From Coprinellus micaceus (lineage: Eukaryota > Basidiomycota > Agaricomycetes > Agaricales > Psathyrellaceae), in NCBI GenBank assembly GCA_951394405.1, contig OX596334.1, positions 496,001 through 560,000 of the forward strand: a stretch of 64,000 nt of DNA. Direction: 5' to 3'. This document shows, piece after piece, positions 47,646 through 59,700 of the stretch; position 1 is the first letter of the stretch; each line of letters begins with the position of its first letter. The translations under genes and the position numbers were made by a program. The notes under the pieces were generated by a model, which searched no databases, was not told the DNA's origin, and saw only the letters and a list, made by a program, of their open reading frames with translations.

Positions 47646-49183
47646 TTCCCCAACAGTCCCAAAAGACGGGAACCGCAAAGGAAGATGGTCGCCGCAGCGA
47701 AAGAGAAAAGAAAGAGGGTATGGGATACGGGACAGTAGAGTAGCGTGCGTCCTCCACCTCCTAAACCTCTCGGGGAGAAGGAGATGAAAGGTGGAACTCA
47801 TTCAGCGTGACGCCAATACGAGCGTCAAGGCGCCGACACCGAGCGTATGGCAATCGGCCGCCGTTAGTTGGTCTTGGGGTTGTCCGTGCCCTGTGTGTTC
47901 CTGCTGAGGAAGGAGGGGTCCATACGTCTAAGAAGGGATGTCAGCGCGTTGAGACGTGAATCGAGGGAACAGGAGCAAGCGAAATGGCAAGGGGAAGTCG
48001 AAAGACGGCACGGAAGGATGGAAGCAAGAGCGAGAAAGAGGTGAGGTAACGCAGAGGGGAAATGGTGTCAGACCCGACGGAAGAAATTAACGGAATGGTA
48101 ATGAAAGAACACGAACGTGAGTAAGAGAAACGGAACGCGAATGGTGAACGAGCACGTAGCCCAGAACGAGACCCGATCGGCAGGGGAGGGCAACTTGAAA
48201 CCGGAAGGAAAGCGAAGGGACGGGCGTTCAAAGGGCTTGGGAAAGAAGGGAGCTCATCGAAGCGGCGGGGAAATGAAGGATAGACGCACCAGGCATGACG
48301 GCTTCGTCCCAAGCGTCGCCACAAAGGATCCTCTCTCTCTCGCATCCCCGTTCAGGCCTCGCGAAGAACCGTCTCTTCCTTGATCACATTCCGCCGCCTG
48401 ACTTCCGTCGCACACGTCGGTAGCACACCAAAAGCTACCTCCCGTCTCCACTTCCGCAACTGGATCAAGGTGATCAGAGTGGGGTAGCGAGGCGGGTGAG
48501 GAGACAGTTGAATGTTCTCGTCGGGCGAGTACGTCGCTCGCAGGGGGTTGAGCAAGAGTGGAGGGCTCATCGCCGACCAAGCGACCTGGTCTTCATCTTC
48601 AACTTGAGGCGGGAACGGATGCTGGGGTCGGGGGTGCTTTGGCGGATGGACGTGCCAAACGTACAGTGGCTGACCGGGCGGGTGTTAGTGTCGGTGCTTG
48701 TGCAGTACAGATTTGAATGAGGGTGGAGAACCTGGAGTGTGGTCGGAGGGGCGATAATGAACGCGTAGGAGACGTGGTCGCAGGGCGGTTGAAGAGCGGT
48801 TGCGGAGAATGATTATCTCAACGGCGGATAGAGTGGACGAGTTCCAGATTGGACGGCCGTGGCGGAAGGGAGGTTTGAGGAGCACCCTTCGCACGTGGAA
48901 TAGCGTGATCGTTGAGGCTAGCTGTGGTCGACGAGGAGGGTGAGCCTAAACTCTGAGCGAAAGAGATCACTAAAGAATATACCTAGGCTTTAATTGGACC
49001 CCACGGTGCCGGTCCGCCTGCTGTGCTCGAACCAAAGGACAGTTTGCTGGCACTAGATGTCGACGGAACGGCGGCGAGGCGACAGGCGTTGGGGCAAGAT
49101 GTTAGTTGAAAGGCTGCAGACCTGAGGGCGCGGACGAGGGACGCGGGGTGGCGTACGTTGTTCCTGTTGTTGAATCGAATCAT
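47646..49183. other. No gene recognised
   Basis: GC-rich sequence with short disagreeing ORFs. I see no domain, no LTR and no clear partner in the window. Confidence 0.3.
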
Positions 49184-49473
49184 AACTCGCTCACTCGAGC
49201 GAGGGAGGTAGCGGCAGCGGAGAAGGAGCCCAGTGCGTATCGTCAACACGCCAATCGGAGGAGGGCCGTGACGATTGCGGGTTTGTTAGGCGGAGTCTGC
49301 GCACTGAGGATGGAAAGGGCTTGTTGGCAGTCGTCGGCAGCCGGTTTGAACTCCTGGAGCGCCATGCAGGATGCAGCGCGGTTTTTCTTGGGGGCTGATC
49401 TCTGCCCGCTCTTGGTGTTTGGGACGAAGAAGAGGCAAGAGAGGCGAAAACCTGAGGCGATCGCGTAAGCCAC
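49184..49473 (-). pseudogene. TPR-protein fragment
   Basis: The minus-strand frame reads NRAASCMALQEFKPAADDC, then QQAL and ALLRLAC, a TGA (49243-49245), then RYALGSFSAAATSLARV. This is the pattern of a tetratricopeptide pair (NRAA-YM-L--F--A--DC) as in DnaJ/TPR co-chaperones. No J domain or further TPR unit was found upstream, so it is a relic or one exon of a gene whose other parts I cannot place. Confidence 0.4.
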
Positions 49474-49623
49474 TGTATTGTGATGCCCCTATCACGCACG
49501 CCTAACGACAATATGCTAGAACGATCCAGAAGCTTTTAGCTTCAACTCGAACTCTCAATGAAAGGGTGACGCTGAATCTCACTGGACGGGTTATGGCTTA
49601 CTGACTATGGCCAGCGATACCGC

Positions 49624-49846
49624 GTTTCCACAGGAAATATTGTGGAAACATGCTGGAAAGGTGGGGTGTGTTTTCTTTGTGAATCCTGGGGAGACACGAC
49701 AAAGGCATGGAGCGGGCCGTTCCTTTGTTCCGTCACCAAAGCACGGCCCGCACGCTTTGACCATGTTTCCGCCGGAGACACACAGGAAACATGTGGTGGT
49801 GGTGGTGGTGGTGTATACGGCACTAGGTCCCTATAAAGGAACGGCC
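49624..49846. repeat. Palindrome-rich short element with a GTG microsatellite
   Basis: Several perfect inverted pairs are nested here: GTTTCCACA/TGTGGAAAC (49624-49632 and 49641-49649), GGAAACATG/CATGTTTCC (49644-49652 and 49762-49770), CATGTTTCC/GGAAACATG (49762-49770 and 49785-49793), GCGGGCCGT/ACGGCCCGC (49712-49720 and 49743-49751) and a 12-bp pair GGCCGTTCCTTT/AAAGGAACGGCC (49715-49726 and 49835-49846). A GTG run lies at about 49793-49813. It could be a MITE-like element or a hairpin RNA source. Confidence 0.5.
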
Positions 49847-50175
49847 GGTTTCCGTGCTCTTCCTCACCCTTTTGAGTGAGACCACGGAACACTGGTCAGG
49901 ATTGCTGGGTCGACGACAAAATCAGTCACCTTTCAGCCTCTCCCTTGCAACGTGGGGCTGAATGTAGAGATCATGGAAAACGGATCGTCGTCACGATGAT
50001 GTCATTTCTGAGGCCTGAGTTCGATTTGCTATTGTCTTCTGGTGAAATGAAACAAGAGGACGCCGGATCTCATCTGAGACACCTGTCGACGCCGCCGCCG
50101 ACGATGAGCTCAGGGTAACTATCAGGGGACTTGAGGGTCGTGAGGCTATAACTGGACTTTCAAAGACAGGGAACA

Positions 50176-50315
50176 GTGTCCAAAAGGCGACGCAATAGGT
50201 CGGGGAAGCATTGACACAACAGGACAGGGAAAGCATCCAAAGGGCGATGCAATAGGACAGGGAAAGCGTCCAAAGGGCGACGCAATAGGGCAGGAAAGCG
50301 TCCAAAGGGCGATAG
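50176..50315. repeat. Minisatellite, ~33-bp unit
   Basis: About four units of the type CCAAAGGGCGA-GCAATAGG followed by ACAGGGAAAGCGT lie in tandem, one of them shortened. Because the unit is near 33 bp, the minus strand stays open and reads an 11-residue repeat, RRPLDAFPVLL. Confidence 0.8.
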
Positions 50316-53029
50316 GAGAGTTTGGGTGAAGAGGTGGATGTTCATCTTGAATCTGTGATATCGGAGAGGTAGGGAAGCGCCGAGATTAGATCCACGCGCT
50401 TTGCCACAACTCGAGGCTGACCTCGAGGCAGTCGTTTGCATGTGAAGCGCTTCCAGCATGTTTTCAGCATATTTACTCTGGAAATGCAGTAACGTTGGTC
50501 CCGTGTAGTGTTGATTGCGACCTACCGCGTTGTGTCCTAGACGCCGGGTCGTCGTGTACACGGCAAGAATACAACGTAGTGGAAAGGGTCGTGCAGGTCC
50601 AGAATTCTACCCACTGAACCATCGAGAGAGGGTCACGGGCCAGCTGCACTGTGCGGGAGTTGGGCTGGCATCAGTTCAAACTTCACGTTCAGGAATGCGT
50701 TGTTTACGACGGATTGACAGTGCCATAGAGGAAGCGGGGGTCGATATAACTTGCTCAACCTGACGTGTTAGGCAGCCCTAGGCCTAGGGCCGGAATGCTC
50801 TGAACCGCTCGTCAAGGCAGGTTACCTTGCCGCTAGGCACCCTAGGGAACGTTTCCTAGCTCCGTGTAGGGGAGGCGGCCTGGAGAGCAACGTCCAGAGT
50901 TGCTGCAATTGCCGAACCTATTATATTCCCATGGCCGTGGTCACGGTTCTGGCGACAGCGACTTCACTTTTACGACCGGATGGACCCGACGTGCAGATAC
51001 TCAGCTCGAGAAAGTTTCCTGACAGTCAGCTTCTCCGCGGCTATGTAACGGAGAAGCATAGGTTAGCGTTTTATATCAGACTAGCCAGTGAACGAACCCC
51101 ATGAAACGCAGTGCGTACCTCTACCAATCAGTCGTGTAGTGACCTTCTCAGACACGCCTGGCAGAAATTCATATGTCAGATGCGTGGCGAACTGAAAGGT
51201 TCAGGCTTGACTCGAAAGGCAGCGTGCGGAGGGTGCTTTGAGAGGAGGTTAGCACCCTAGAATACCTCTCAAGTCCTGTAATGGCTGGACTCGAACCTCA
51301 GGTCTTCGAGTCTCCACCGTTTGCTATTCCCCCACGACTTGGAAGGTTGGGGACCCGCATACGCAATCCGGCGCGTGCAGGGCGCCATACCATAAACTCG
51401 TGTTGAGCTCGAACGTACACGTCCAGGATTTTGAGAGCGGGTTGGAATATTTCACTGTGTGGTACGGAAATGAGATATGAGCGGGTCCGGTACGTTGAAC
51501 TACGGTGAAGGGCATTTGAGGAACCGCGTGGTGGGAGGAGGAGGAAGAGGATTGAAGGGGATCGCCCGGCGCCAGTGAGCCAGAGAACGGCAATCAAACG
51601 ACTGGTAGAGGGTCCGTCGGACATGCCGGCGTCCGAGGCTCTTTCTTCGACAACGACGACCCGCATTACAAACTGTCTTTGACCTCATCTACTCCTCACA
51701 TCTAACCTCAATGTTCGGCGTAGGGGGAATTCAACGAGTCAAGAATAAGAGAGACAGCCATGGGGCTCATTTTGCCGTCGGATAGCGCTTCTAAAGGTGA
51801 GTGCATGCCTATGCTGGTACGTGATATCTCAAGGCATTTGCAGTCCATTTGTGCCCATTGTCACGCCGGTAGCCACTTCTCGTCGATTGCGGCGGGACAA
51901 GCGGCGAGGGAGCCAGCTCTGAGACGCCATTCACAGCCTCGGGCAAAGGGATGCCCTCACTCACACCGTCGAATGGAGAGGCGCTCCATTCATTTTTCCT
52001 TTCAAAGCACCCTTCTCAGGGTGCAAAGTCTTCCTCCCTGGTCTGGGAAGCTTAGGACTCCGGCAACTGTGGCAAGTAGCATGTCAAACACAGAGAGCCG
52101 CTCAAACCTTTATAGGTACTAAGGAGAGCTCTGAGATCTGTTCACGACAGGCTCCATGTGGATCATCAACTTTGGGAACCACCAGCGTACCTCACGGCAA
52201 AACAAGTTTAGGGAAACGTGGAGCTACGGATATGCGATTCTCTTCTGAAGCCGTCGCTGCCTCGCCTTGACGCGTTGTGTCGTTCCTAACGGTAAGCCTC
52301 CACGCTCCAGCATCTAAAGCCTAACATTCGACTCGAATACCCTAGGTACAAGAAACCAGCGCCTAATCTCGAGAAAGTTGCTTAGGTTCACTACACCCCT
52401 CTGAACAGAACTACCCAGGCGAGCAAGATCATCGCTTCAACCGAGTAGTTTGGTGTTGCTATCTCAAGGATAGCTAATTGCCTACACATGTGCGTACCTC
52501 AAGTGCTGAGTGTTTGCTTGTTCAGGCCAGGTCAGGATAAAACGACCGCCCATCACTCCCTCTTAGAAGCACAATTTCCATCCTTCGGAAGTGTACGCCT
52601 GAGAAGCCGATGTCAGGTCGTTTTCACGAGCCTTTTTCTGTGCCTTCTAGCACTAACCAATCCACGATCGTGGATATCAAGTAACGTATCAGCGTTGACA
52701 GGTTACGGTGCACCAGGAAGACCTCTGGCCAATTTAGCCTTCAACGACCAGCAGATGTGCTTCGGCTCCCTACTCTCATCAAACATATGAGGCCGGTTTA
52801 GGTTGAATGGCTTCATGGTGAGCGGGTAACGCAGCCGGGGGAGCTTCTACTTATGCAACATTCGTCAGGTGGCCCCGATAGATTTGGAGGAACTTCCGAG
52901 TTGTGCCCGTCGCTGAGGGCTGCCGCGATGAATTTCATGGGCAAAAGAGTGGAGTCAGCTGGCCATTAACGCAATGAAAGAGCTCACCATTTCGAGTCAA
53001 GCGTAACGTGGATTTCACAAGGACGTCCA
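50316..53029. other. Unique intergenic region, no gene seen
   Basis: Base composition is more even than in the repeat blocks. On the minus strand near 50585-50630 there is a tRNA-Gly-like 5' half (GGTTCAGTGGGTAGAATTC) without a T arm. CTAGGC-type palindromes lie around 50775-50865. No ORF has support. Confidence 0.35.
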
Positions 53030-53037
53030 TATAAATT
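53030..53037 (+). promoter_or_regulatory. TATA box of the peroxygenase gene
   Basis: TATAAATT lies 49 bp before the ATG at 53086. The leader between them would be very short and is pyrimidine-rich (CTCCCCTTCACTTG), as usual around fungal transcription starts. Confidence 0.5.
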
Positions 53038-53085
53038 GGTCGCAGCATCTCCCCTTCACTTGTTGTCGAGTCGACCCGGCACAGC

Positions 53086-54453
53086 ATGCGGCCTCGCCAA
53101 CAGTGGTTTTTAGTTCCCCTCGCCCTACTCTTAGCCCTGGCCGATGTCGCTATCGCATTCCCTCCATACGGATCGCTTGGAGGGTTGTCTGATCACGAGC
53201 TCAGGAATGCCGTTCGCGCCCTCGACCCCACCCTCCCTGGGACACCTCCAGGACCGCTCAAGAACAATGGGACCAAGCTCGTAAATGACCAACTTCATCC
53301 CTTCCATCCGCCTGGCCCCTGGGATATCCGTGGCCCCTGCCCTGGGCTGAACACTCTTGCGAACCACGGTGTATGTCGTCCTTTCGGTTCATTGCATTCC
53401 TAAGAAATTGTATTAACCTTTCCACCATTGGTAGTACCTCCCTCGGAATGGTATTGCCACCCCCGCTCAGATTGTCACTGCTGTAATGGAAGGTAAGTCG
53501 CCGACCTGTGGATGCCTTTGATTGTCACCGAACGAAACTGTACTCACCGCACCACCGTCACACAGGCTTTAACATGGAAGTTGGCACCGCACGCTTCGTC
53601 ACCTACGCCGCCTTCGTCGTCGACGGAAATCCCATCACTGACTTACTCAGTATCGGACGTAAGTCCATCCTCACTGGGGTCCTGCCCGCGCCCGCAATCG
53701 TCGGCGGACTCAACACGCATGGGGTGTTCGAGGGTGATGCTAGCACCACTCGTCTTGACGCCTACTTTGGCGACAACTTTAGCTTGAACGACGATCTCTG
53801 GAAACAGGTACGCTTGAACAGTTTCGTCACCTCAGTGATCCTAACATACACTTTGCTAGTACCTCGACTACAGCAACCGCCTCGGGGATGGCTATTACAA
53901 CCTCACCGTCGCACAGGAACTCAGGCATAGGCGCAACACCCAATCCATCACTGAGAACCCCGAGTTCGACTTCACCTCCCCGCGCTACTTCACCGCCTTC
54001 GCCGAGTCCACCTTCCCCTACGTCTTCTTCGTCGACGGACGTGTCCCTATTGGACCTAATGGTCCGGGCGTGGGGCGCGGGCTGCATGTCACCAACGCCA
54101 CCTCGTTCTTCAAGGATAACAGATTCCCAAAGGATTTCTGGCGCCCCGCTGGTCCTTCGGTACCCACTGGGATCGTTGAAGTCTTCACTGCACATCCCAT
54201 CCTGCCTGGAAGGAACCAGGGTAGCGTGAACACGTACACCCCTGACCCAACGAGTGGATCGTTCACCAATTTCTGTGCGCTCTACTACAATTTCTTGAAT
54301 ATCACCTTGAAGAGGCTGTACCCCAACCCCACGGGTATTCTCAAGAGGAATCTGGCGATCAATTTGAGGTATCTCTACGAGAATCTTCCCTCCCTCCCTG
54401 GCCAGACGGAGACGTGCACAGAGCTATTCCCTTATGGTCAGCCGTCGGTCTGA
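53086..54453 (+). CDS. Secreted heme-thiolate peroxidase (unspecific peroxygenase / chloroperoxidase family)
   Basis: Four exons, 53086-53370, 53435-53492, 53566-53807 and 53860-54453, give 392 residues; introns are 64, 73 and 52 bp. Residues 1-24 are a signal peptide (LVPLALLLALADVAIA). The PCP motif at 84-86 supplies Cys85, the axial heme thiolate. EGD at 170-172 is the UPO-type site near the heme magnesium. R237 and E244 are spaced seven apart in RYFTAFAE, as the acid-base pair of long UPOs. Five N-glycosylation sequons (NGT, NFS, NLT, NAT, NIT) and two C-terminal cysteines fit a secreted long UPO. The reaction is H2O2-dependent oxygenation or peroxidation of organic substrates outside the cell. 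A GTAAGT inside exon 3 (53660) is not used, because the frame and family motifs continue through it. Substrate range cannot be read from sequence. Confidence 0.93.
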
Positions 54454-56339
54454 GGGCAAGTGATGGTGGGACTCGGACACACTGATTCAAGATACCGTGC
54501 CGATTAGTTTACGCACATTTCTACGTGTTCTCCGAACCTGTCCCTCTCGTAATGCTTACTCGTGGCGTTTGGAACTCTCTTCATTTCTGTACTCATTTAC
54601 GTGTGATTTCCTTTACATTCCCTCTTCCTACACCTCCGTGTTTTGACCCCTTCTCCATACCCTTTCGTCTCCCATGCGAGTGTATACATTTCCTGATCGT
54701 CTCACCCTTTCACCCTTTTCGCCTCTATACGTAGTCGAGCTTCCTCCTCCAGACATGTATCTATCCACAATTCTTTTTGAGTATATTCCCTTCCCTTTCG
54801 TTTCCCCTTCCTTCTTATGCCCCACTTCAGCGTCCTACCAATCTTCAATCGCCCCCTTCGTCATACAGCCGTACTGACATCCTTGTTCTAGGTGTGGGTC
54901 GCTACTACTTCGGTTGAACGAGCCCAGCCCAAAACGCAAAGGAAGGACCGTCCCTAGCCTACCCCAACCCCCAATTTCTTGCCCCATCCCCAAAGGGCTA
55001 CAACGACTGAACCCGACGCCAAGGCATCCGTCTTAAAGCGAGCGATCGGCTCTTCGTTGGTTGACCGTTGGTCTACCCAGTGGTTTCAGGGCAGTGGAAT
55101 GAATCCTTGACGTTCTCGGGAAGAGAGGGAGGGAATCTGGTGGGACTCTGCGTCGTTGGTGTCGCGATTTTCTTCATTTCCAACGTTTCCCGTATCCTTG
55201 TCGTTTTACCGCATGATTCAGGCGGCAGCCTTTTGAGCGTGGAAGCCGTACCTTTGTGACTTTGTTGTTTCGCTCATTTACGAGGACTCACGCTTCAAAT
55301 GATTTTTGTTTCTGGTTTACCTTGGGAGACTGGTTCATCACTAACCTCAAATACCCTACACTATGTACACTCCGGGATTTTCGCCCCCTTCCCACCTATA
55401 CAAACGACGATTGGGTCTCGAGCACAGCGTTGGTTTCACCTTTCTACAGTCCTTTCCACGCCATACTGACCAAGCAAGCTTCCACCAGAACTCTTCTTAT
55501 ATCATTTCGCTTCGTTGCTTGTCTCCTGCGTGCTGCATCCCGAATTCTGACGGTCGGCGAACTCTCCCTCGCGAGAGTGTTGAAGGCATACTATTGGGAC
55601 GTATGCCAGAGGTATTGTAGCAGCATCAGGATGTGGGCTGGGGCGTATAGCGCGCATCTATTGGATGGGTTCCAGGTTTACGAAGAGGCGGACGTGAAAG
55701 GGAAGGGAATATGCCGATGCGCCGCCCTGTGGTGCAAGACGACATGTGAAGCATGGGTAAGTAATCGACCCCGCCGCGTCGTACACCCTTTCTCTTGCTC
55801 TCCATACATTGGCGTCCTACAAATATGAACTCCAGGGTACCCCTAGGTTGTCCCTTTCGCCTTGGAGCCGATTGTACACCGGACGGTCGTGGATACGCCA
55901 GATATAGCGCTGACTCACTCATAGTGGCGAGAAAATCACGCAGGCTCTGATATAAGGAGAAAGAGAGCTCGGGGGAATGTGAGGGACATGAGCTTCTGAC
56001 TAGCGAGCATCTCAATTGAGCACGGGGAGTGGTCGGCGACGAGGAAGGGGCCAGAAAGGCTCCAGGAGAGAGGCGAGGCAACCCGGCGATGTAGGGGAAA
56101 GGCAGTGTAGTGTCTTGGTGTAGAGGATGTCGATTGGTGAACAGAGGGGCGACGTGTTCTCTACTGGCGCCGATGGGGATGAGGGAATAAGGAGTAAGAC
56201 AGGGAAGGGCTGTCGGGACACAGGTGGATAGGTCAGTGTCGCGTCTAGTGAGGAACTTGGTTCAAGGGTCGGCTGCTGGCATAGTCAGGTCCGATGGTCT
56301 GGACGTCGAGGAAGGACCACAGCCATGCAGGAAGGTGTC
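54454..56339. other. 3' flank of the peroxygenase gene and unassigned DNA
   Basis: T-rich sequence after the stop probably holds the terminator, but no clear signal stands out. Further right I see intron-like and repeat-like sequence without a recognised partner. Confidence 0.3.
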
Positions 56340-59300
56340 AAGTGGAGAGAAGGGCTGCCGTAAATGAAGTGGCGTCGGCGTCACAGTGATGTCGTCCTTG
56401 AGGCTCCTAAGCGCCCGTTGGTGGAGAGCGGGAACGGGTCCGTTGGCGAGCCGTCCTCTTGAATCTTGAGTTCGATGCTACGGAGAGAGAGTATCCAGGA
56501 GACAGACGAGAGAGAGAAAGTGTTTGAAACCGCCTCCAACCTTTTCGCCGCCAGAGAGGGGAGCACAGCCACAGGGGGGTCGGTGTTCGATGCGCGTCAT
56601 CGACGGTTCTTTGCTCTCGACCACGATCCTCTCTCCTCCTAGTTCCTGGTGTCGACTCTCCTCTCCCCATGGTGAACATCGGCTCCCTGCCCTCCACTGG
56701 CATCGACATCTCATTCCCAATGACAGCCTTATCCCGCCCGCATCGCCGCGTCCATGGGCTCTCAACCAACCCACAATAACCTCAAGTCAACGCGGCTCGA
56801 TTTTCCGACCCGCCACACCCTACAATTCGCCAACCATCACCAAGCCGCGAAGGGCTGCCGACGCAGTGAACATGCACGACCATTCGGATTCAACCCCACC
56901 CAGGCCAAGCAAACTCTGGGTTCCGCCTTGACCGAGCCCGCTGAGGCGGTCGGAGGCCTTCTCCTTGTTACCCTCCGTCCTGGGTTTCGTATCCCTGCTT
57001 GAAGTGACACCTACGCAGAGAAGAGCCTCCCTTCAGACCCGTAAAGCGGAAGGCTCCACGTCACCCTCGATGTCGACACACCCACCGCTGCCTTTCCCTT
57101 CACGCCGGCAAGACGACGAGGGATAGATCAACGAGGTGAATCGCCGAGGGACCTTGGATTATTACCTGCTGGAAGGAATTGGTGCAAAGTATTGGGCTGG
57201 GGGTGTGAAGACGAGCTCGGCACCGCTGGCGGTACGTCTCCTTTCCTCTTTACTACCCATACATCCCTCCTCCCCTCTTCCCCAGCGTCTCGTCTCTCCT
57301 GCCACCCGCATCTCATAAGTTTGTTATTCTTTGACGCCTGTCGCTGTCCTTCGTCTTCCTACTCTAGCACCCGTCTTCGTCCCCCTTCCGACTCATTGCA
57401 AAGCGACCTACTGACAACTCCCTCCCAGGCCATAGCTCCTCCAACCGATGCCCCCACGCTGCAAGCCTCTCCCCTGGAGCACCACATCTCGCCCATGTAC
57501 GATGGACGCCCGCCGTGACACCGACCCAAGGCCTCGATCCACGAGTGTCAGCTTCGTTGTCGACGCAGTTCAAGATCCTCCCTTCGGCTCGTAGTTGCCT
57601 CCTCATCACCGCCCCCCTCGACGCTTCGACAATCCAGTTCACCCAAGACCCTCTCCATCCCATACACCCTATCTAAGCCTCGAAGATACCTCACGGAATG
57701 GGACGATCGCTGCGCAGAACCACGGGCCAGGCGAGGGGCATGAGGCGCTTGTCATCCTCGCCATTGGTCCTCCAATACCGACGCTACTTCCTCGATAAAC
57801 CCATCGCCTGATGTCTTTACCATGCACCATCTTCGGCATCCAACCCCGTCCCCTTCTATCTCTCCATATCCCCATCCGCGATACTCCTTCCCAGAAACCT
57901 CTGTCAAGGCATGACAGGAACCTCAGCCGCCCATTACAGCCATCAACGCGAACAGGATGGCAGGGGACGCAGCGGGGATCGCTTTGTCGACACCCCCAAT
58001 CAACCGACCAAGGGGTATCGATGTGAAGAGGGGGCGAGGGCGTCGGCGGGCGGGATGTTCGCAGAGCCAGAAAGCCGAATGGGGGCGAGAGTGAGAGTGA
58101 GGCGGGTTCGTCCGTGTGGGGGAAGGGGTGAGCAGGGTTCTGGGTCTGGGTGGCGGCGAAGAGGTGGTTATCATACTGGGTATGTGTTGTGTTCGTTTGT
58201 TCATCCTTTCAGGCGTGACTCATTCTTGGGTGGGCTTCAGCGGGTTATCTTGCCTTCGTCACGCCTTTCTATTCTTGCTTCTACCCTTGTGTTCTTTTCT
58301 ATCCCATCTCCGCCTATATGCTTCCGTAGGCTCTCGCTTTATTTTCCCTTGCCTTCCCATCTTCTAGTCGCCTTGCTTCACGTATCTTCACCATTTTACG
58401 CTCCCCTTGGTTATCTCGTCTACCCATTGAGCGCAGTGCTAACAACTTCATTCTAGGCACAGATGTCTCTCTACCCCCGGGGTCAAGCCTAACACGCTGT
58501 CGGAAATGACGATCCATTGCCTTTCACCCGTCTGGCCTCAGAACCTGTTCTCGAGGACCGCCCGGTGGTGCTAATGCCTTCGTGTCGGTGCATGGCCCGT
58601 CGGGAAGTCGGCGGTCTACCATGTCACTGAAGAGCATTGGGACTTTGGAGTAGGGAGCACGAAGTTTGGCTCTGCTTTGCCATTTTTGCGTGAGCAGGAG
58701 GAGCAGAGAGGGGCCAATGAGTGAAGGGAGGGACGAGCTCAGCATGCGGGAGACAGAGCTGCGTTGGTGGCAGAAGAGGGCTTGTGGGGGTAAGGGCGGT
58801 TTGAGGTTGTGTCTGTGGTACGTTCGACTCTTCGCCCACTGCTTGACATTTGCTCCCGCCCCCTCCCAATTCCTTCGTCCTTACGATCATTTTATTGCCT
58901 CCCTTTCTCTCTTCTACACCTCCCGCCCTTTTTGTTCATTTGATTCCTTTACTAATATCGATTTTGGACGGCGTATTATCGCGCAGGGAGCTGATTTATT
59001 CCCCCCAGATGACGGTCCTGTCTCTCCCTAAATAGAAACGGGTCGAGTGGGATTTTATTTATTCTTCTCCCTGCCTTCCTTCCCCACGCACCTCTAGTAT
59101 ACAGCGATGCTGGTGCCTACACACCTCAACATGGGTGCCGCCTCTGGAAGTTTCATAGCCTCTTCTACCCCGGGATCTCTGCTATCATGGGCGTCCTATT
59201 CCTTGGCCGCTTCGCTATCCGCAGTCAAGCATTCGGAACCTTGATCCTTGGCTAGATCCATCTCTGCTCTGCTTTTCTCCATTCGCTTCATAGTTATCGA

Positions 59301-59700
59301 CCTTATTTCACACATTTCTACGAGCGTCGACTCGTTTCATACTTACTTTCCTACTCCTTATGTACAGCGAAATTTCGGCGTGTGGCACCTCGTTGATCCA
59401 GCTCTCTTTGTCCCTATCTCCCAGGAGCCTTCCCCTTTTCATAGACCTCTCGTGACCTCTCTGCGCCTTTACTCGTTCCCCGTATCGTTCCTCATTTGTT
59501 TTATTATCCTCGATACTGTACACCATCTTCCGTTGCTTCTCTATCCTACCTACCTCTCACACCGACTCAGGCCCGAGATCCGTTTGTTTCAACGTAGTGG
59601 GGCGCAGAGGGTGTTCCGCTGGTTCATCAGCACCAGTTCAACGCGGAGTAGTGGGGACCCTTGCTGCTCGCCCTGCTGAGCTCGCAGTCTCAAACCCCAT
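56340..59700 (+). repeat. Diverged repeat family B, copy 3
   Basis: Begins with the ~250-bp module shared with families C and D (56360-56630: ATGAAGTGGCGT, TCACAGTGATGTCG, GAGCACAGCCACAGG). 56760-58480 then matches 14580-16490, and 58620-59700 matches 31400-32420. Pyrimidine tracts start GGTACGT or GGTATGT at 57235, 58180 and 58817. This is the longest copy and may show the family's full order. Confidence 0.7.

Noticed and set aside
50176..50315. CRISPR-like regular repeats
   Set aside because: Units are directly adjacent without unique spacers, and the sequence is eukaryotic.
51285..51345. Possible tRNA on the minus strand (GGTTCGAGTCC)
   Set aside because: Only two T-stem pairs and no matching acceptor or anticodon stem within 90 bases.
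53660..53666. GTAAGT that could be a splice donor in the peroxygenase gene
   Set aside because: The frame runs on into the conserved GGLNTHGVFEGD block. Splicing here would remove family residues.
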